Of a stretch of DNA of 64,000 nucleotides, positions 40,150 to 49,731 are shown piece by piece. The notes below the pieces were generated by a model. The model was not told the DNA's origin, did no database searches, and was given only the letters and a program-made list of their open reading frames with translations. The DNA is taken from NCBI RefSeq assembly GCF_000478585.1, contig NZ_ARWI01000001.1:2232001-2296000 (forward strand), read 5' to 3'. The stretch's first letter is position 1, and each line of letters begins with the position of its first letter. Position numbers and translations under genes: made by a program. This DNA is from Thiomicrorhabdus sp. Kp2. GTDB lineage: Bacteria; Pseudomonadota; Gammaproteobacteria; Thiomicrospirales; Thiomicrospiraceae.

Positions 40150-40998
40150 TTAAACGGCACTTAAGGCCTGATTTCGATATTCTATCGGAGTCAGGCCTTT
40201 TAGTTTCACCTTGATTCGTTTTGTATTGTAATACTCAATATAGTCTTTAATTTCTTCCATTAGATGCTCAGCGCTATTGAACTTCTTACGATGATACATC
40301 TCGGTTTTGAGGATTCCAAAAAAGTTCTCAGCAACCGCATTATCTAAACAGTTCCCTTTTCTTGACATGCTCTGAGTTAATCCATTCTCTTTTAGTAACT
40401 TCTGTACATCACTATGCTGATACTGCCAGCCTTGATCACTGTGGAATATCGGTTTGACTTTGCCTGTTAACTTATTGACTGCTTCTTTTAGCATGTCGGT
40501 CACCAGTGGTAGCCGTGCACTCTTGGCCACTCGATAACTAATCACTTCTTGGTTAAACAGGTCAATCACTGGGGATAAGTAAACTCGCTGTTCTCCGACT
40601 TTAAACTCCGTGACATCGGTGACCCATTTTTTATCCGGTGCATCAACACGGAAGTTTCTTTGAAGCACATTTTCGGCAATTCGGCCTACTTGACCTCTAT
40701 AGGATCGGTAACGCTTTGGCCTGACGAATGACTTCAAGTTCAGTTCTTGCATTAAACGTTGAACGGCCTTCTTGTTTAAAAAGTGACCTAAGCGTCTTAA
40801 CGCATAGGTCATGCGTCGATACCCATAACGACCTTTATGCTCATTACAGAGTTGTTGAATCGCTCTTTTAACGTCCGCATAACGATCAGGCAGCGCATTG
40901 CGCGCCTGATGGTAATAAAACACACTGCGCGCAAGCCCTGCGGCCTTGAGAAGATGTTTAAGTGGATAGAACTTTCTAAGCTGATCTATGAGCCCTGC
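40150..40998 (-). CDS. IS150-group transposase, orfB (made as OrfAB by -1 frameshift)
   Basis: 282 residues if counted from the frameshift point; the first possible start codon inside is a GTG at 40923. It is the rve-type DDE integrase: WVTDVTEF (first Asp), FHSDQGWQYQ (second Asp) and NCLDNAVAENFFG (Glu), with the IS150-type HTH_21 region KGRYGYRRMTYALR before them. Sequence just after the shift reads AGLIDQLRKFYPLKHLLKAAGL, continuous in homology with family members, which supports the fused product. It catalyses cut/copy of the element. Confidence 0.92.
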   Translation of the reverse strand, partial: AGLIDQLRKFYPLKHLLKAAGLARSVFYYHQARNALPDRYADVKRAIQQLCNEHKGRYGYRRMTYALRRLGHFLNKKAVQRLMQELNLKSFVRPKRYRSYRGQVGRIAENVLQRNFRVDAPDKKWVTDVTEFKVGEQRVYLSPVIDLFNQEVISYRVAKSARLPLVTDMLKEAVNKLTGKVKPIFHSDQGWQYQHSDVQKLLKENGLTQSMSRKGNCLDNAVAENFFGILKTEMYHRKKFNSAEHLMEEIKDYIEYYNTKRIKVKLKGLTPIEYRNQALSAV

Positions 40999-41498
40999 TT
41001 TTTCTTGGTTTGGCGTTCTTTTTCCTGAAGCAGGGCATCGAGCTTTTTTAAATAAGCATTCTCCGCTCGACGGTATTCGAGTTCTTCTCGTAACTCTTCT
41101 AGGCTCATTTGTTCGGTTGGTTTAATGGTTTCTTGCTTTTGGTTTTTTTTCATTTTTCTACCCTGCTTTTTAGGCTGCAAGCCTGAAAGGCCGAACCGTT
41201 CGAATTGAGTGAGCCAAGTAGAAATCGTACCTGGAGAACTCATGTTATGGACAATACTGGTATAACTAATAGACCAGTTATTTTCACGCATGTGTTTTAG
41301 GATACGATATTTGTCTTCAAAAGAGTATGGTGTGTTTCGTTTGATAAACGCATTTTGACCATGGAAACGATAGACTTGTGTCCAGTAACGGATATAGCGA
41401 TCTGGAATACCGAGTCGCTTGGAAATGGACAGACTGGATTCATGAGAAAGGCATTGCTTAGCAATCGCCAGTTTAAATTCTCGATTGTATTTGGACAT
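40986..41498 (-). CDS. IS150-group transposase, orfA (DNA-binding part)
   Basis: 170 residues with two helix-turn-helix units (about 5-45 and 60-110), then a coiled-coil leucine/glutamate helix (EELREELEYRRAENAYLKKL) for multimerisation. It ends at TAG (40988-40986). The codons AAA AAG at 41003-40998 form a slippery A5G run, and a -1 slip there moves into orfB. The GTCCAACATTTGGGGG right end lies just upstream and carries its weak promoter. Confidence 0.9.
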   Translation of the reverse strand: MSKYNREFKLAIAKQCLSHESSLSISKRLGIPDRYIRYWTQVYRFHGQNAFIKRNTPYSFEDKYRILKHMRENNWSISYTSIVHNMSSPGTISTWLTQFERFGLSGLQPKKQGRKMKKNQKQETIKPTEQMSLEELREELEYRRAENAYLKKLDALLQEKERQTKKKQGS

Positions 41499-41542
41499 GA
41501 AAAACCCCCAAAGTTGGTGTCCAACATTTGGGGGTCACTTCA

Positions 41543-41571
41543 TATATCTTCGATATAGCGGGTTTTTTTTT
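41543..41571 (+). terminator. Right half of the split terminator
   Basis: TATATCTTCGATATAGCGGG followed by nine T residues. On its own it can still form the small TATAT-CTTCG-ATATA hairpin before a T-run 10 bases on, so it may keep some terminator activity for transcripts leaving the element. Confidence 0.65.
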
Positions 41572-41591
41572 GGGGCCAAAAAGTGATATAG

Positions 41592-41621
41592 TTAAATTTT
41601 CGTATTAAATTTTTGTACAAT
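41592..41621 (+). promoter_or_regulatory. Weak candidate promoter for the MSHA-type operon
   Basis: TTAAAT (41592-41597), 18-base spacer, TACAAT (41616-41621), 24 bases before the mshM start. The -35 is poor. The region is only ~75 bases from the insertion sequence, so the element may have displaced an older promoter. Confidence 0.35.
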
Positions 41622-41644
41622 AAGTTTTTAATTGGTAATTTTAG

Positions 41645-43249
41645 ATGTATCGTCAATACTTTGGTTTAAATTCTTTACCGTTCAAAACGACCCCAGACTT
41701 AGAGATGTTTTATAAGCAGGGTTCCCGTCAAGAAATTTTAGAAGCTCTGTTATATACGGTTACCCGTGGTGATGGTATTGTAAAGGTTACTGGTGAGGTT
41801 GGAAGTGGTAAGACAATGCTTCTTAGATTGCTTGCAGATCAGTTGCCTGATGATTTTGAAGTTATTTATATTAACTCCCCTAATCTATCTGCTAAGGATA
41901 TTGTTCTTTATATTTCTGAAGAGCTCGGGATTGACCTTGATGGAAAATCTCAAAAATTTACTATTGTTAACGAGTTAAAAAAAGAACTTTTGAGAATACA
42001 TTCCATTGGCAAAAAAGTAGTTATGTTAGTCGATGAAGCCCAATCTATGACTTTTGATGCTTTAGAGGAGTTGCGTTTACTCAGTAATATAGAGACTGAT
42101 AGGGATAAGTTGTTACAAATGGTTCTATTTGGTCAGCCTGAATTAGATAGAGCGTTAGAGCATGAACAAATAAGGCAACTCAAGAGTCGTATTAGTTACA
42201 GTATTTACGTCCCACCTCTTATCGTTTCCGATGTACAAGCTTATCTTAATTACAGAATGCGTAAAGCTGGTTACGATGGTTTAGATGTTTTTAACCTTAA
42301 AGTTTCTAAGCAAATACAGAAGCTAACAAATGGTTTACCTCGTAATATTAATATTGTGGCTGATAAGGTATTGATGGCAGTTTTTAGTTCAGGTGATAAA
42401 TTTGCAAAAAATATGCATTTACAAGCACTACCCGATCTAGAAGGCATACCGAATAATTACAGCCTTAAAACAAGTTTGTCCTATATTCTTGCTATTACTT
42501 TGGTTTTGGTAACCAGTATTCTTTTGTATTTTTTATATCAACAAAATAGCTTAAATATTAATTCAGATCAAAGTATGAAGCCTGTTCTTAATTTAGAATC
42601 TAAAAAATCTACCCTAGAGCATTCAAGTTCTTCTAATCAAACGGGTATGGCTGAAATAAATGTCGATCATAGTTTAAAGTCTGAAACTGGTGGGTTTGAT
42701 AAGAAAACAGTTTTTAGTGAAGGGAGTGTATCCAAGCCTGAGTTATTAGAGAATAATAAACAGAGCGGTTCGCTAAACTTCGATAAAGTACCAGTAATCA
42801 ATCACGATAGGGATACAGCCGATTTATTTGATTATAAGATAAAAAATCCTGATGCAATTGTTGGAAATCCAGCACAATTAAACAAAATTCTCAGATATCA
42901 TAAAGAGGCAAGAAATTGGGTTTTGAACGTTGGCAGCAATTATGCCATCCAGTTATCGACTAGACATATACGTAGTTTAGATTCTACATTAAAATTTTAT
43001 AGTGGTTTAGGAATGGACCTCGACTCTATACATATATTGGTTGATTATAATAAGAACGTAGATAAGTTTAGATTGAAGGTTTTTTATTTATCGTCTTCTA
43101 AATTTTCGGAACTAAGTACAAAGATTGATGAACTGCCTCAGAAAATGCGTACATCAAATCCTTATATAGCAAGGATAGACCAGTTGGAACAAAATTTGCG
43201 TTATACTGAAAAAAAATTAGAACAAATTGGAATAGTTCATGAATACTAA
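41645..43249 (+). CDS. mshM: MshM/ExeA-like AAA ATPase with C-terminal SPOR-like domain
   Basis: 534 residues, against about 280 in Vibrio MshM. N-terminal AAA domain: MYRQYFGLNSLPF opening, Walker A GEVGSGKT (50-57), Walker B MLVDEAQ (127-133). One membrane helix at about 277-297, a low-complexity linker, then a C-terminal ~110 residues (YAIQLSTRHIRS... LPQKMRTSNPYIARI) resembling the peptidoglycan-binding SPOR domain of DamX. It probably works with the secretin in passing the cell wall. First gene of the msh operon; it overlaps mshL by 11 bases. Confidence 0.8.
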   Translation: MYRQYFGLNSLPFKTTPDLEMFYKQGSRQEILEALLYTVTRGDGIVKVTGEVGSGKTMLLRLLADQLPDDFEVIYINSPNLSAKDIVLYISEELGIDLDGKSQKFTIVNELKKELLRIHSIGKKVVMLVDEAQSMTFDALEELRLLSNIETDRDKLLQMVLFGQPELDRALEHEQIRQLKSRISYSIYVPPLIVSDVQAYLNYRMRKAGYDGLDVFNLKVSKQIQKLTNGLPRNINIVADKVLMAVFSSGDKFAKNMHLQALPDLEGIPNNYSLKTSLSYILAITLVLVTSILLYFLYQQNSLNINSDQSMKPVLNLESKKSTLEHSSSSNQTGMAEINVDHSLKSETGGFDKKTVFSEGSVSKPELLENNKQSGSLNFDKVPVINHDRDTADLFDYKIKNPDAIVGNPAQLNKILRYHKEARNWVLNVGSNYAIQLSTRHIRSLDSTLKFYSGLGMDLDSIHILVDYNKNVDKFRLKVFYLSSSKFSELSTKIDELPQKMRTSNPYIARIDQLEQNLRYTEKKLEQIGIVHEY

Positions 43250-44966
43250 AGTCAAATCTATTAGCTCTGTTTTATTTGGGCTTGTCATAGTTGTTAATTT
43301 TACGGGCTGCCAAGAATCGTCTGTAAAACGTGACCCTATTGCGCCTCCTGTATCGGAAAAACTTGCACCAAGTGGTCATATACAACCAAAAGCGCATGTA
43401 GAAGACCTAGTGCCTAATAGCTCGTCTATACCAAGCTTAACAAACAGTAGTATTCCTAAACTTCCACCGTTGAATGGTTTGGGCTCTCAAGATAATTACT
43501 CTATTTCTGCCGTTAATGTTCCTGTTGGTGAATTATTATTTAAGCTAGCTAAGGATGCTGGTAAAGAAATGGATATTTATGCAGGTATTCAAGGTAACGT
43601 TACAATCAACGCTATTAATCAACCATTAGAAAGTATATTGGAACGCATATCTGATCAAGTAGGATTTATGTTTGAAGTAGATGCTCAAACAATGAAGATT
43701 AAACCTGATTTTCCTGAGTGGCGTAACTATAATGTTGATTATGTCAATATTAAGAAGTCTAGTAAGGACATTATTGATATGAAAATGACGGTTTCTAGTT
43801 CAACGGGAACATCAACAGGAAGTGGTTCAACTTCAAGCTCTACAAAAGTAACTGTCGATTCTGAACATGACTTTTGGAAGAACCTAGAAAAAAATATTCA
43901 ATTATTAGCGCAACTAGATCCTAATGCCAATAGAGTCATTCTTCCTCAGCAACCAGATGGTGGTCAACCGAGAGGTACACCTCAGCCTGCTTTGTCCAGT
44001 GTTTCTCAAAATACTGTAATTAATCCAGAAGCAGGTGTTATTTCAGTCTACACAACATCAAATAAGCACAAGTCTATAAAAAAGTATATTGATGAAGTGA
44101 GTTTGCGTGCCCAACGACAAGTTTTAATTGAGGCCACAGTGGTTGAGGTTGAACTGAATGATCTCTATCAGGCTGGAATAAACTGGTCCTTTTTTGGCGA
44201 TAGAGCTTTCGGAAACGATGGAGGATTGAGTATTTCTTCACCTTTTTCTGGACCTAGTGACGGTTTCTCTATTGATACACTTGATAGTACAGGAACTCCT
44301 GGAGCGGTTATAAGCGGGGATTGGAATATTTTAGCTAATTTAAAGATGCTCAAACAATTTGGTGACACAAAGGTTTTATCTAGCCCTAAAATAATGGCGA
44401 TTAACAATCAAACGGCACTATTGAAAGTTGTAAACAATGTTGTTTATTTTACTGTCGAGGTTACTACAACGGTTGGGACAACAACGACCGCAGGTACGTC
44501 TACTTATGAAACTGAGATTAATACCGTACCAGTAGGTTTTACCATGAGCGTTACTCCTTTTGTAAGTGAAGAAGGTGATGTAACCTTAAATGTTCGTCCT
44601 ACTATTTCAAGTATTGTTGAATATCTACAGGATCCAAATCCGTCACTTGTTGACTCTAATGGCGATAAAATTCAGAGTTTGATACCTGTTATTCAAGAAA
44701 AGGAAATGTCTTCAGTTTTAAGACTTAAAGATCGTCAAACGGCTGTAATCGGTGGGCTTATTGAAGATAAGAATGTGAATGACAAAACTGGACTTCCCTG
44801 GGTAGGGGATGTTCCAGTTTTAGGTGATTTATTTTCAGTTAGATCGAACTCGACCAAGAAAACGGAGTTAGTTATATTTATTAGACCCGTTATTGTAAAA
44901 AATCCAGATGTTGATAATGGTGATTTGACTTCTGTTAGCCGATTTTTGAAAACAAAAACATACTAA
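43239..44966 (+). CDS. mshL: MSHA biogenesis secretin MshL
   Basis: 575-residue outer-membrane lipoprotein: signal with lipobox FTGC (cleavage before Cys24). A short secretin/TonB N0-like domain (about 85-150: SISAVNVPVGELLFKLAKDAG) is followed by a serine/threonine-glycine linker and the secretin core from about 285, with QVLIEATVVEVELNDLYQAGI, VLSSPKIMAINNQTALLKV, and the final GLIEDKNVNDKTGLPWVGDVPVLGDLFS. It should form the outer-membrane ring for pilus exit. Confidence 0.9.
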   Translation: MNTKVKSISSVLFGLVIVVNFTGCQESSVKRDPIAPPVSEKLAPSGHIQPKAHVEDLVPNSSSIPSLTNSSIPKLPPLNGLGSQDNYSISAVNVPVGELLFKLAKDAGKEMDIYAGIQGNVTINAINQPLESILERISDQVGFMFEVDAQTMKIKPDFPEWRNYNVDYVNIKKSSKDIIDMKMTVSSSTGTSTGSGSTSSSTKVTVDSEHDFWKNLEKNIQLLAQLDPNANRVILPQQPDGGQPRGTPQPALSSVSQNTVINPEAGVISVYTTSNKHKSIKKYIDEVSLRAQRQVLIEATVVEVELNDLYQAGINWSFFGDRAFGNDGGLSISSPFSGPSDGFSIDTLDSTGTPGAVISGDWNILANLKMLKQFGDTKVLSSPKIMAINNQTALLKVVNNVVYFTVEVTTTVGTTTTAGTSTYETEINTVPVGFTMSVTPFVSEEGDVTLNVRPTISSIVEYLQDPNPSLVDSNGDKIQSLIPVIQEKEMSSVLRLKDRQTAVIGGLIEDKNVNDKTGLPWVGDVPVLGDLFSVRSNSTKKTELVIFIRPVIVKNPDVDNGDLTSVSRFLKTKTY

Positions 44967-44979
44967 AAGTGAATTTACA

Positions 44980-46827
44980 GTGAGTGTATTGCTTGATGCT
45001 TTAAAAAAAGCAGCAGAAGAAAAGAAAAATGCTGAGAAATCTGCTGTTGAGGGGGGAAGTGTAACTGAAAAACAATCACCTTTACTAACCCCTGTTGAAC
45101 CTGAGTTAGAAGTTACAAGTGATGGTGATTTACAAAATGAATCAAGTAGTGATAATCAACATGGTGAATTACCAATATTTAATCTCAAAATTGAAGCTGA
45201 TGATTTAGATACTTTTGAAAATATAGAAGATGAAGCTGCAAGTCAGCTTAAAGATGAACAAGATGAAAGTCTGCATGTTCCAGAAATTCAATTGGCCGTG
45301 GAAGACAACAATAAAAATGTTGAAAATGGTAAAGAGGCGGTTCATGAAGAGATAAAAGATTTTGACTTAGTCTCATTAATAGATTCTTTAGATGTCGATG
45401 AGGTAGCTGAACCAAAATCGCAGGGTTTGTCGATTTCTAATGTCAACAAATCTAATCAAAACGCCATGACACTTGAAAGTCATTTAGAATCAAGTTCAGA
45501 TATTGTTGATTTGACAGGCGATGATAAAGCAGATTCACTAGACAATGATTCAATTCAGAGCGATGACTTTTCGTGGGGCATGGATAACCTTCCTGCTTAT
45601 ACAGACAGTCAAAGTAACGAAGTTAAGAACCAAGCAAGTTCACAACCTGTTAATCCTGTTCTCCTTAATACGGGAGAAACGTCAACTAATGCGAATAAAA
45701 AATATGCGACTTCATCTCGTATTATTGTTAGTCTTGTTGTTATATTGTTATTTATTGGTATTGGGTTCTATGGAATGCTCTATTATCAAGAGCAAAATGA
45801 AAACTTAGAACGAAGCATGAGAAAATATAATCTTTCCAAGATGCCATTACCTCAAAATCCTAATTCCCCCGTGCCGAGTAAGCCTATAGAAAACTTTGAA
45901 GAAGTTACACCACTAAATGTTGTATCGAATAAAGTAATCGAGCTTGGTAAGTCTTTAAAAGAGTCTGTTGAATCGAATGTTATTGAACCTCTAACAACCG
46001 ATTCACATAAAACTACATCCCCTGTTGAAAAAATAGAAAAGAATGATTTACAACTAGTTGAAAATAAAAACCCAGCTGCTGAATTTTTGGACAACAAAAA
46101 TAGGGTTTCAACAAAGTCATTGAATGACAATCCTGTACGCGTTGCTAAGAAGAGTGTGAATGTTGTTCAAGTGTCCCCATCAAATAAGGTCGCTAAATAC
46201 CAAAGCCCAGCAACTCAAAATAGAATTGTACTGACTGGTTCGAGAACTTCTGATATTGGGAAAGCCTATTCAGCATATAGCTCTGGGGATTATGATAATG
46301 CGGAGAGGTTATTTGCTAAAACTCTGAGTAAAGAACCTAAAAATATTAATGCATTATTAGGGCTTGGCGGGATTGCTGTAGCACAAGGTAATTACCTTGT
46401 AGCTATAAATTATTATCAAAAAGTTTTAGATATTAAACCTAATAACCTGTACGCGTTTGAGGCGATTTCAAACCTCTCTGGTCATCTTGAATTAAATAAA
46501 TCATGGGAATCAGAACTTCGTGATATGGCTCTGAAATATCCTAATTCTGCTGTGTTGCAATATGCTCAAGGTAACTTGTATGCAAGACAAAACGACTGGT
46601 TGTCAGCCCAACAAAGTTATTTTCAAGCTTATGCTTTAGAACCTGGTAATCCTGATTATATGATGAACTTAGCGGTTAGTTTTGATCATCTAGGTAAATA
46701 TGCTATGGCTTCACAGTATTACACCCAGGCTTTAGCTTTTGCTGATAATACTAAGGTCAGTTTTGATAAAAAACGTGTTAAAGACCGTCTGATTTCAATT
46801 CGTCAGTTTATTGTTAAGGGTCAATAG
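44980..46827 (+). CDS. mshN: MshN-like TPR protein
   Basis: 615 residues from a GTG start. It opens SVLLDALKKAAEEKK as in MshN and GspB-type proteins. A long acidic Ser/Glu linker follows, one membrane helix (about 248-268, SLVVILLFIGIGFYGMLYY), a periplasmic Pro/Lys-rich stretch, and TPR units from about 420 to 600 (AYSAYSSGDYDNAERLFAKTL, ALLGLGGIAVAQGNYLVAINYYQKVL). It is probably an inner-membrane assembly factor linked to the secretin. The next gene starts directly at its stop codon. Confidence 0.78.
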   Translation: MSVLLDALKKAAEEKKNAEKSAVEGGSVTEKQSPLLTPVEPELEVTSDGDLQNESSSDNQHGELPIFNLKIEADDLDTFENIEDEAASQLKDEQDESLHVPEIQLAVEDNNKNVENGKEAVHEEIKDFDLVSLIDSLDVDEVAEPKSQGLSISNVNKSNQNAMTLESHLESSSDIVDLTGDDKADSLDNDSIQSDDFSWGMDNLPAYTDSQSNEVKNQASSQPVNPVLLNTGETSTNANKKYATSSRIIVSLVVILLFIGIGFYGMLYYQEQNENLERSMRKYNLSKMPLPQNPNSPVPSKPIENFEEVTPLNVVSNKVIELGKSLKESVESNVIEPLTTDSHKTTSPVEKIEKNDLQLVENKNPAAEFLDNKNRVSTKSLNDNPVRVAKKSVNVVQVSPSNKVAKYQSPATQNRIVLTGSRTSDIGKAYSAYSSGDYDNAERLFAKTLSKEPKNINALLGLGGIAVAQGNYLVAINYYQKVLDIKPNNLYAFEAISNLSGHLELNKSWESELRDMALKYPNSAVLQYAQGNLYARQNDWLSAQQSYFQAYALEPGNPDYMMNLAVSFDHLGKYAMASQYYTQALAFADNTKVSFDKKRVKDRLISIRQFIVKGQ

Positions 46828-48513
46828 ATGCAGGTTCCAATGCGTCTTGGTGAAAGATTAGTTCAAGAAGGTCATATTACACCTGACCAGCTAAGTATTG
46901 CTTTAACAGAACATAAAAGAAATGGCCAGAGACTTGGTGAAATTCTTGTTTCTATGGGGTTTGTTAAAGTTGAGATTATCAGAGAGGCCGTCGGTTCATA
47001 CGTAGGCTATGCGTCCATGAGTTTAAAGGAGGTTGTTCCTGACCCTAAAGCGCTTTCTCTTGTGTCAGAAACCTTTGCTCATAATTATCAGATAATGCCA
47101 ATTAGTGTTAAGGATAATGCGTTAAAAGTAGCCATGTCCAATCCTGGCGATATTTTAGTCTTAGATAAATTAAGACGTCATCTACAAAATCCTAATATTC
47201 AGGTTCATCCAGTTCTTGTTGTTGAATCTGAAATTCAAAATGCCATTGATAATTACTATGGTTATGAACTCTCAATTGAGGGAATTCTTAAAGAATTAGA
47301 AACAGGCAAAGCTGATATAGCTTCAATATCTTCTAATAATGAATATTCACAGCCAATGGTTCGTTTAGTAGATAACTTACTGACGGATGCAGTGAAACGA
47401 AATGCTTCAGATATTCACTTTGAACCAGAAGAAGACTATATTCGGATTCGTTATCGTATTGATGGCGTTCTTCAAGAAATACGTTTACTTCATAAGATGT
47501 TTTGGTCAGGCCTGGTTGTTAGATTAAAGGTCATGTCTGAACTAGATTTGACCGAGCAAAGAATTCCGCAAGATGGCCGAATGTCGTTAATTGTACATGG
47601 GCGAAGAATCGATTTCCGTGTATCTTCTCTTCCTGGAACTCATGGTGAAAACTTTGTGTTGCGTATATTGGATAGAGAAAAGGGGATTGTTCCATTAGAT
47701 GCCTTAGGCCTAGATAAAGATTCTTATGATGAATTAAAAATCATGATGGGACGACCAACGGGGATTTTACTTGTTACTGGACCTACGGGTTCTGGTAAAA
47801 CAACCACCTTATACTCTATTTTAAATGAATTAAATGATATAGGCGTTAACATTATGACGCTTGAAGATCCCGTTGAATACCCTATGTCTTTAATTCGGCA
47901 AACACCTGTTAATGAAGAAATAGGAATGGGTTTTGCCGCAGGTATCAGAGCGTTATTAAGACAAGATCCAGATATTATTCTTATTGGTGAGATTCGTGAT
48001 GCCGAAACTGCTGAAATGTCGATTCGTGCTGCAATGACAGGCCATCAAGTATTTGCCACTCTCCACACGAACTCAGCTATTGGTGCGATTCCCAGATTGC
48101 TAGATATTGGTGTTTCTCGCTCAATTATGTCAGGTAACTTAATTGGAATTGTGGCACAACGATTAGCAAGAAAGCTTTGTAAGCATTGTAAAGAAGCTTA
48201 TGAACCAGAGGAATTTGAGAAACAGTTATTATCAATTAGTGACGGTGAAGAGTATCATCTTTATAAAGCCAAGGGGTGTGATAAGTGCAATGGTGTAGGT
48301 TATAAAGGACGTTTAGCCGTTTTGGAAACCTTACGATTTACATCCGAGTTGGATGAGCTTCTTTTGGAGGGAGCTTCTCAGCATGCTTTATTAGATAAAG
48401 CGATTGAAAATGGTTTTTCGACCATGGCACAAAGTGGTATTCGTTGGGTAAAGCAGGGAGAAACGACATTAGAAGAAATCAGTCGTGTCGTTAACCTGAC
48501 AGAGCTCTTATAA
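46828..48513 (+). CDS. mshE: MSHA pilus assembly ATPase MshE (GspE/PilB type)
   Basis: 561-residue cytoplasmic motor ATPase. The N-terminal MshEN domain (1-150, RLGERLVQEGHIT) is of the type that binds cyclic di-GMP in known MshE proteins. Then the GspE core: Walker A GPTGSGKTT (318-326), Asp box LEDPVEY (345-351), Walker B IILIGEIRDAETA (383-395), His box TLHTNSA (411-417), and a zinc site CKHCKEAYEP ... CDKCNG. Control by c-di-GMP is therefore likely, which would link the pilus to surface attachment. A one-mismatch palindrome lies near 47506. Confidence 0.93.
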   Translation: MQVPMRLGERLVQEGHITPDQLSIALTEHKRNGQRLGEILVSMGFVKVEIIREAVGSYVGYASMSLKEVVPDPKALSLVSETFAHNYQIMPISVKDNALKVAMSNPGDILVLDKLRRHLQNPNIQVHPVLVVESEIQNAIDNYYGYELSIEGILKELETGKADIASISSNNEYSQPMVRLVDNLLTDAVKRNASDIHFEPEEDYIRIRYRIDGVLQEIRLLHKMFWSGLVVRLKVMSELDLTEQRIPQDGRMSLIVHGRRIDFRVSSLPGTHGENFVLRILDREKGIVPLDALGLDKDSYDELKIMMGRPTGILLVTGPTGSGKTTTLYSILNELNDIGVNIMTLEDPVEYPMSLIRQTPVNEEIGMGFAAGIRALLRQDPDIILIGEIRDAETAEMSIRAAMTGHQVFATLHTNSAIGAIPRLLDIGVSRSIMSGNLIGIVAQRLARKLCKHCKEAYEPEEFEKQLLSISDGEEYHLYKAKGCDKCNGVGYKGRLAVLETLRFTSELDELLLEGASQHALLDKAIENGFSTMAQSGIRWVKQGETTLEEISRVVNLTELL

Positions 48514-48526
48514 GTAGGAATTATGA

Positions 48527-49729
48527 ATGCAAAATTATAATTATACTGGAATCAATAAGTATGGAAAGCGTGTCACAGGTGTTTTACCTGCGGCAAATGA
48601 GCAGGAGCTTGAACAAAAGTTAATGAAGTCACGCATAGATTTATTAACGTACAAGAAACAGTCTGAAGGTTTTTCTCTACTAGGCAAACCAAAAATTACT
48701 AGAAAAGATGTTATTGGTGTTACTTTTCAGTTAGAACAGTTATTACGAGCTGGTGTACCGCTTCTAGAAATTATTAACGACCTTAAAGACAACTTTGAGA
48801 GTGATGCGGTTAAAGAGATGCTGGCAAACGTCTATGAGTCTATGGAAGGAGGCGCAACGTTTTCAGAATCACTTAGAAACTTTGAAGATGATTTCGGTGA
48901 GGTATACATTTCACTTGTTTCTGTAGGTGAGAAAACGGGTCAATTAGAAGATATACTTCTAGATTTAGCCAATATGTTGAAATGGGAAGATGAACTCGTA
49001 TCAAAAGCTAAGAAGGTGATGATTTATCCTGCAATTGTTGCAACAGTAGTCATTGGTGTCGTTATTTTAATGATGTTATTTGTTGTTCCAGAATTATTAG
49101 GTTTTATTACCTCTATGGGTGGAGAACTTGGTTTTGCTACGATTGCACTGATTGCGACATCTGGCTTTATTCAAAATTATATATTAGAGATATTTATTGT
49201 TCCAATTGTACTCATCTTTATTTTAAAGACCTGGCGAAAACAGTCACCAGAGTTTAAAGTTAAGACAGATGAAATGACACTTCATCTTTGGATTGTTGGT
49301 CCTGTTTTATATAAATTGAAATTAGCCCGTATTGCTAATTCACTTGCTGTTATGTACGGTGCTGGGGTGAGTTTTCCGGATAGTTTAAGGATGGCTAGCG
49401 TTATTGCAGGAAATAAATATCTTGAAGGTAATATTAACCAAGCTGTTAGAATGATTGAAGAAGGAAAGCCCATTTTTGAATCCTTTGATGAGGCAACCGT
49501 CTTCCCGCCAATGGCAGTAAGAATGATTAAAGTAGGTGAGTTAAGTGGTGGAATGGACACTGCTTTAAAGAATGTTAGTTATTTCTATGACCGAGAAGCC
49601 AAAGAGTTGATTGATAAAATTGAGCCGACCATTGAACCCATCTTAACGGTGGTTATGGGGTTTGTTGTTGGCTGGGTAATGATTGCGGTCCTAGGGCCTA
49701 TTTATGACACGATTGCACAGGTGCAGTAA
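48527..49729 (+). CDS. mshG: MSHA pilus platform protein MshG (GspF/PilC type)
   Basis: 400 residues. Two repeated T2SSF domains (about 65-185 and 265-390), each with the FSESL / FESFDE and VGEKTGQLEDIL / VGELSGGMDTAL motifs, and three membrane helices (about 165-190, 215-235 and 370-395). It is the inner-membrane platform on which the MshE motor works. The N-terminal YNYTGINKYGKRVTG is typical. Confidence 0.93.
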   Translation: MQNYNYTGINKYGKRVTGVLPAANEQELEQKLMKSRIDLLTYKKQSEGFSLLGKPKITRKDVIGVTFQLEQLLRAGVPLLEIINDLKDNFESDAVKEMLANVYESMEGGATFSESLRNFEDDFGEVYISLVSVGEKTGQLEDILLDLANMLKWEDELVSKAKKVMIYPAIVATVVIGVVILMMLFVVPELLGFITSMGGELGFATIALIATSGFIQNYILEIFIVPIVLIFILKTWRKQSPEFKVKTDEMTLHLWIVGPVLYKLKLARIANSLAVMYGAGVSFPDSLRMASVIAGNKYLEGNINQAVRMIEEGKPIFESFDEATVFPPMAVRMIKVGELSGGMDTALKNVSYFYDREAKELIDKIEPTIEPILTVVMGFVVGWVMIAVLGPIYDTIAQVQ

Positions 49730-49731
49730 GC

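Larger units (their letters stand above)
40119..41542. mobile_element. IS3-family insertion sequence, IS150 group, about 1424 bases
   Basis: Terminal inverted repeats: TGAAGTGACCCC at the left (40119) and its complement GGGGTCACTTCA at the right end (41542), extending imperfectly to GTTGGACA. A TAT on both sides (40116-40118 and 41543-41545) is a candidate 3-base target duplication. It holds overlapping orfA and orfB with a frameshift site and an IS150-group DDE transposase. Both frames are intact, so it may be active. Similar in size to IS150 (about 1.44 kb). Confidence 0.92.
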
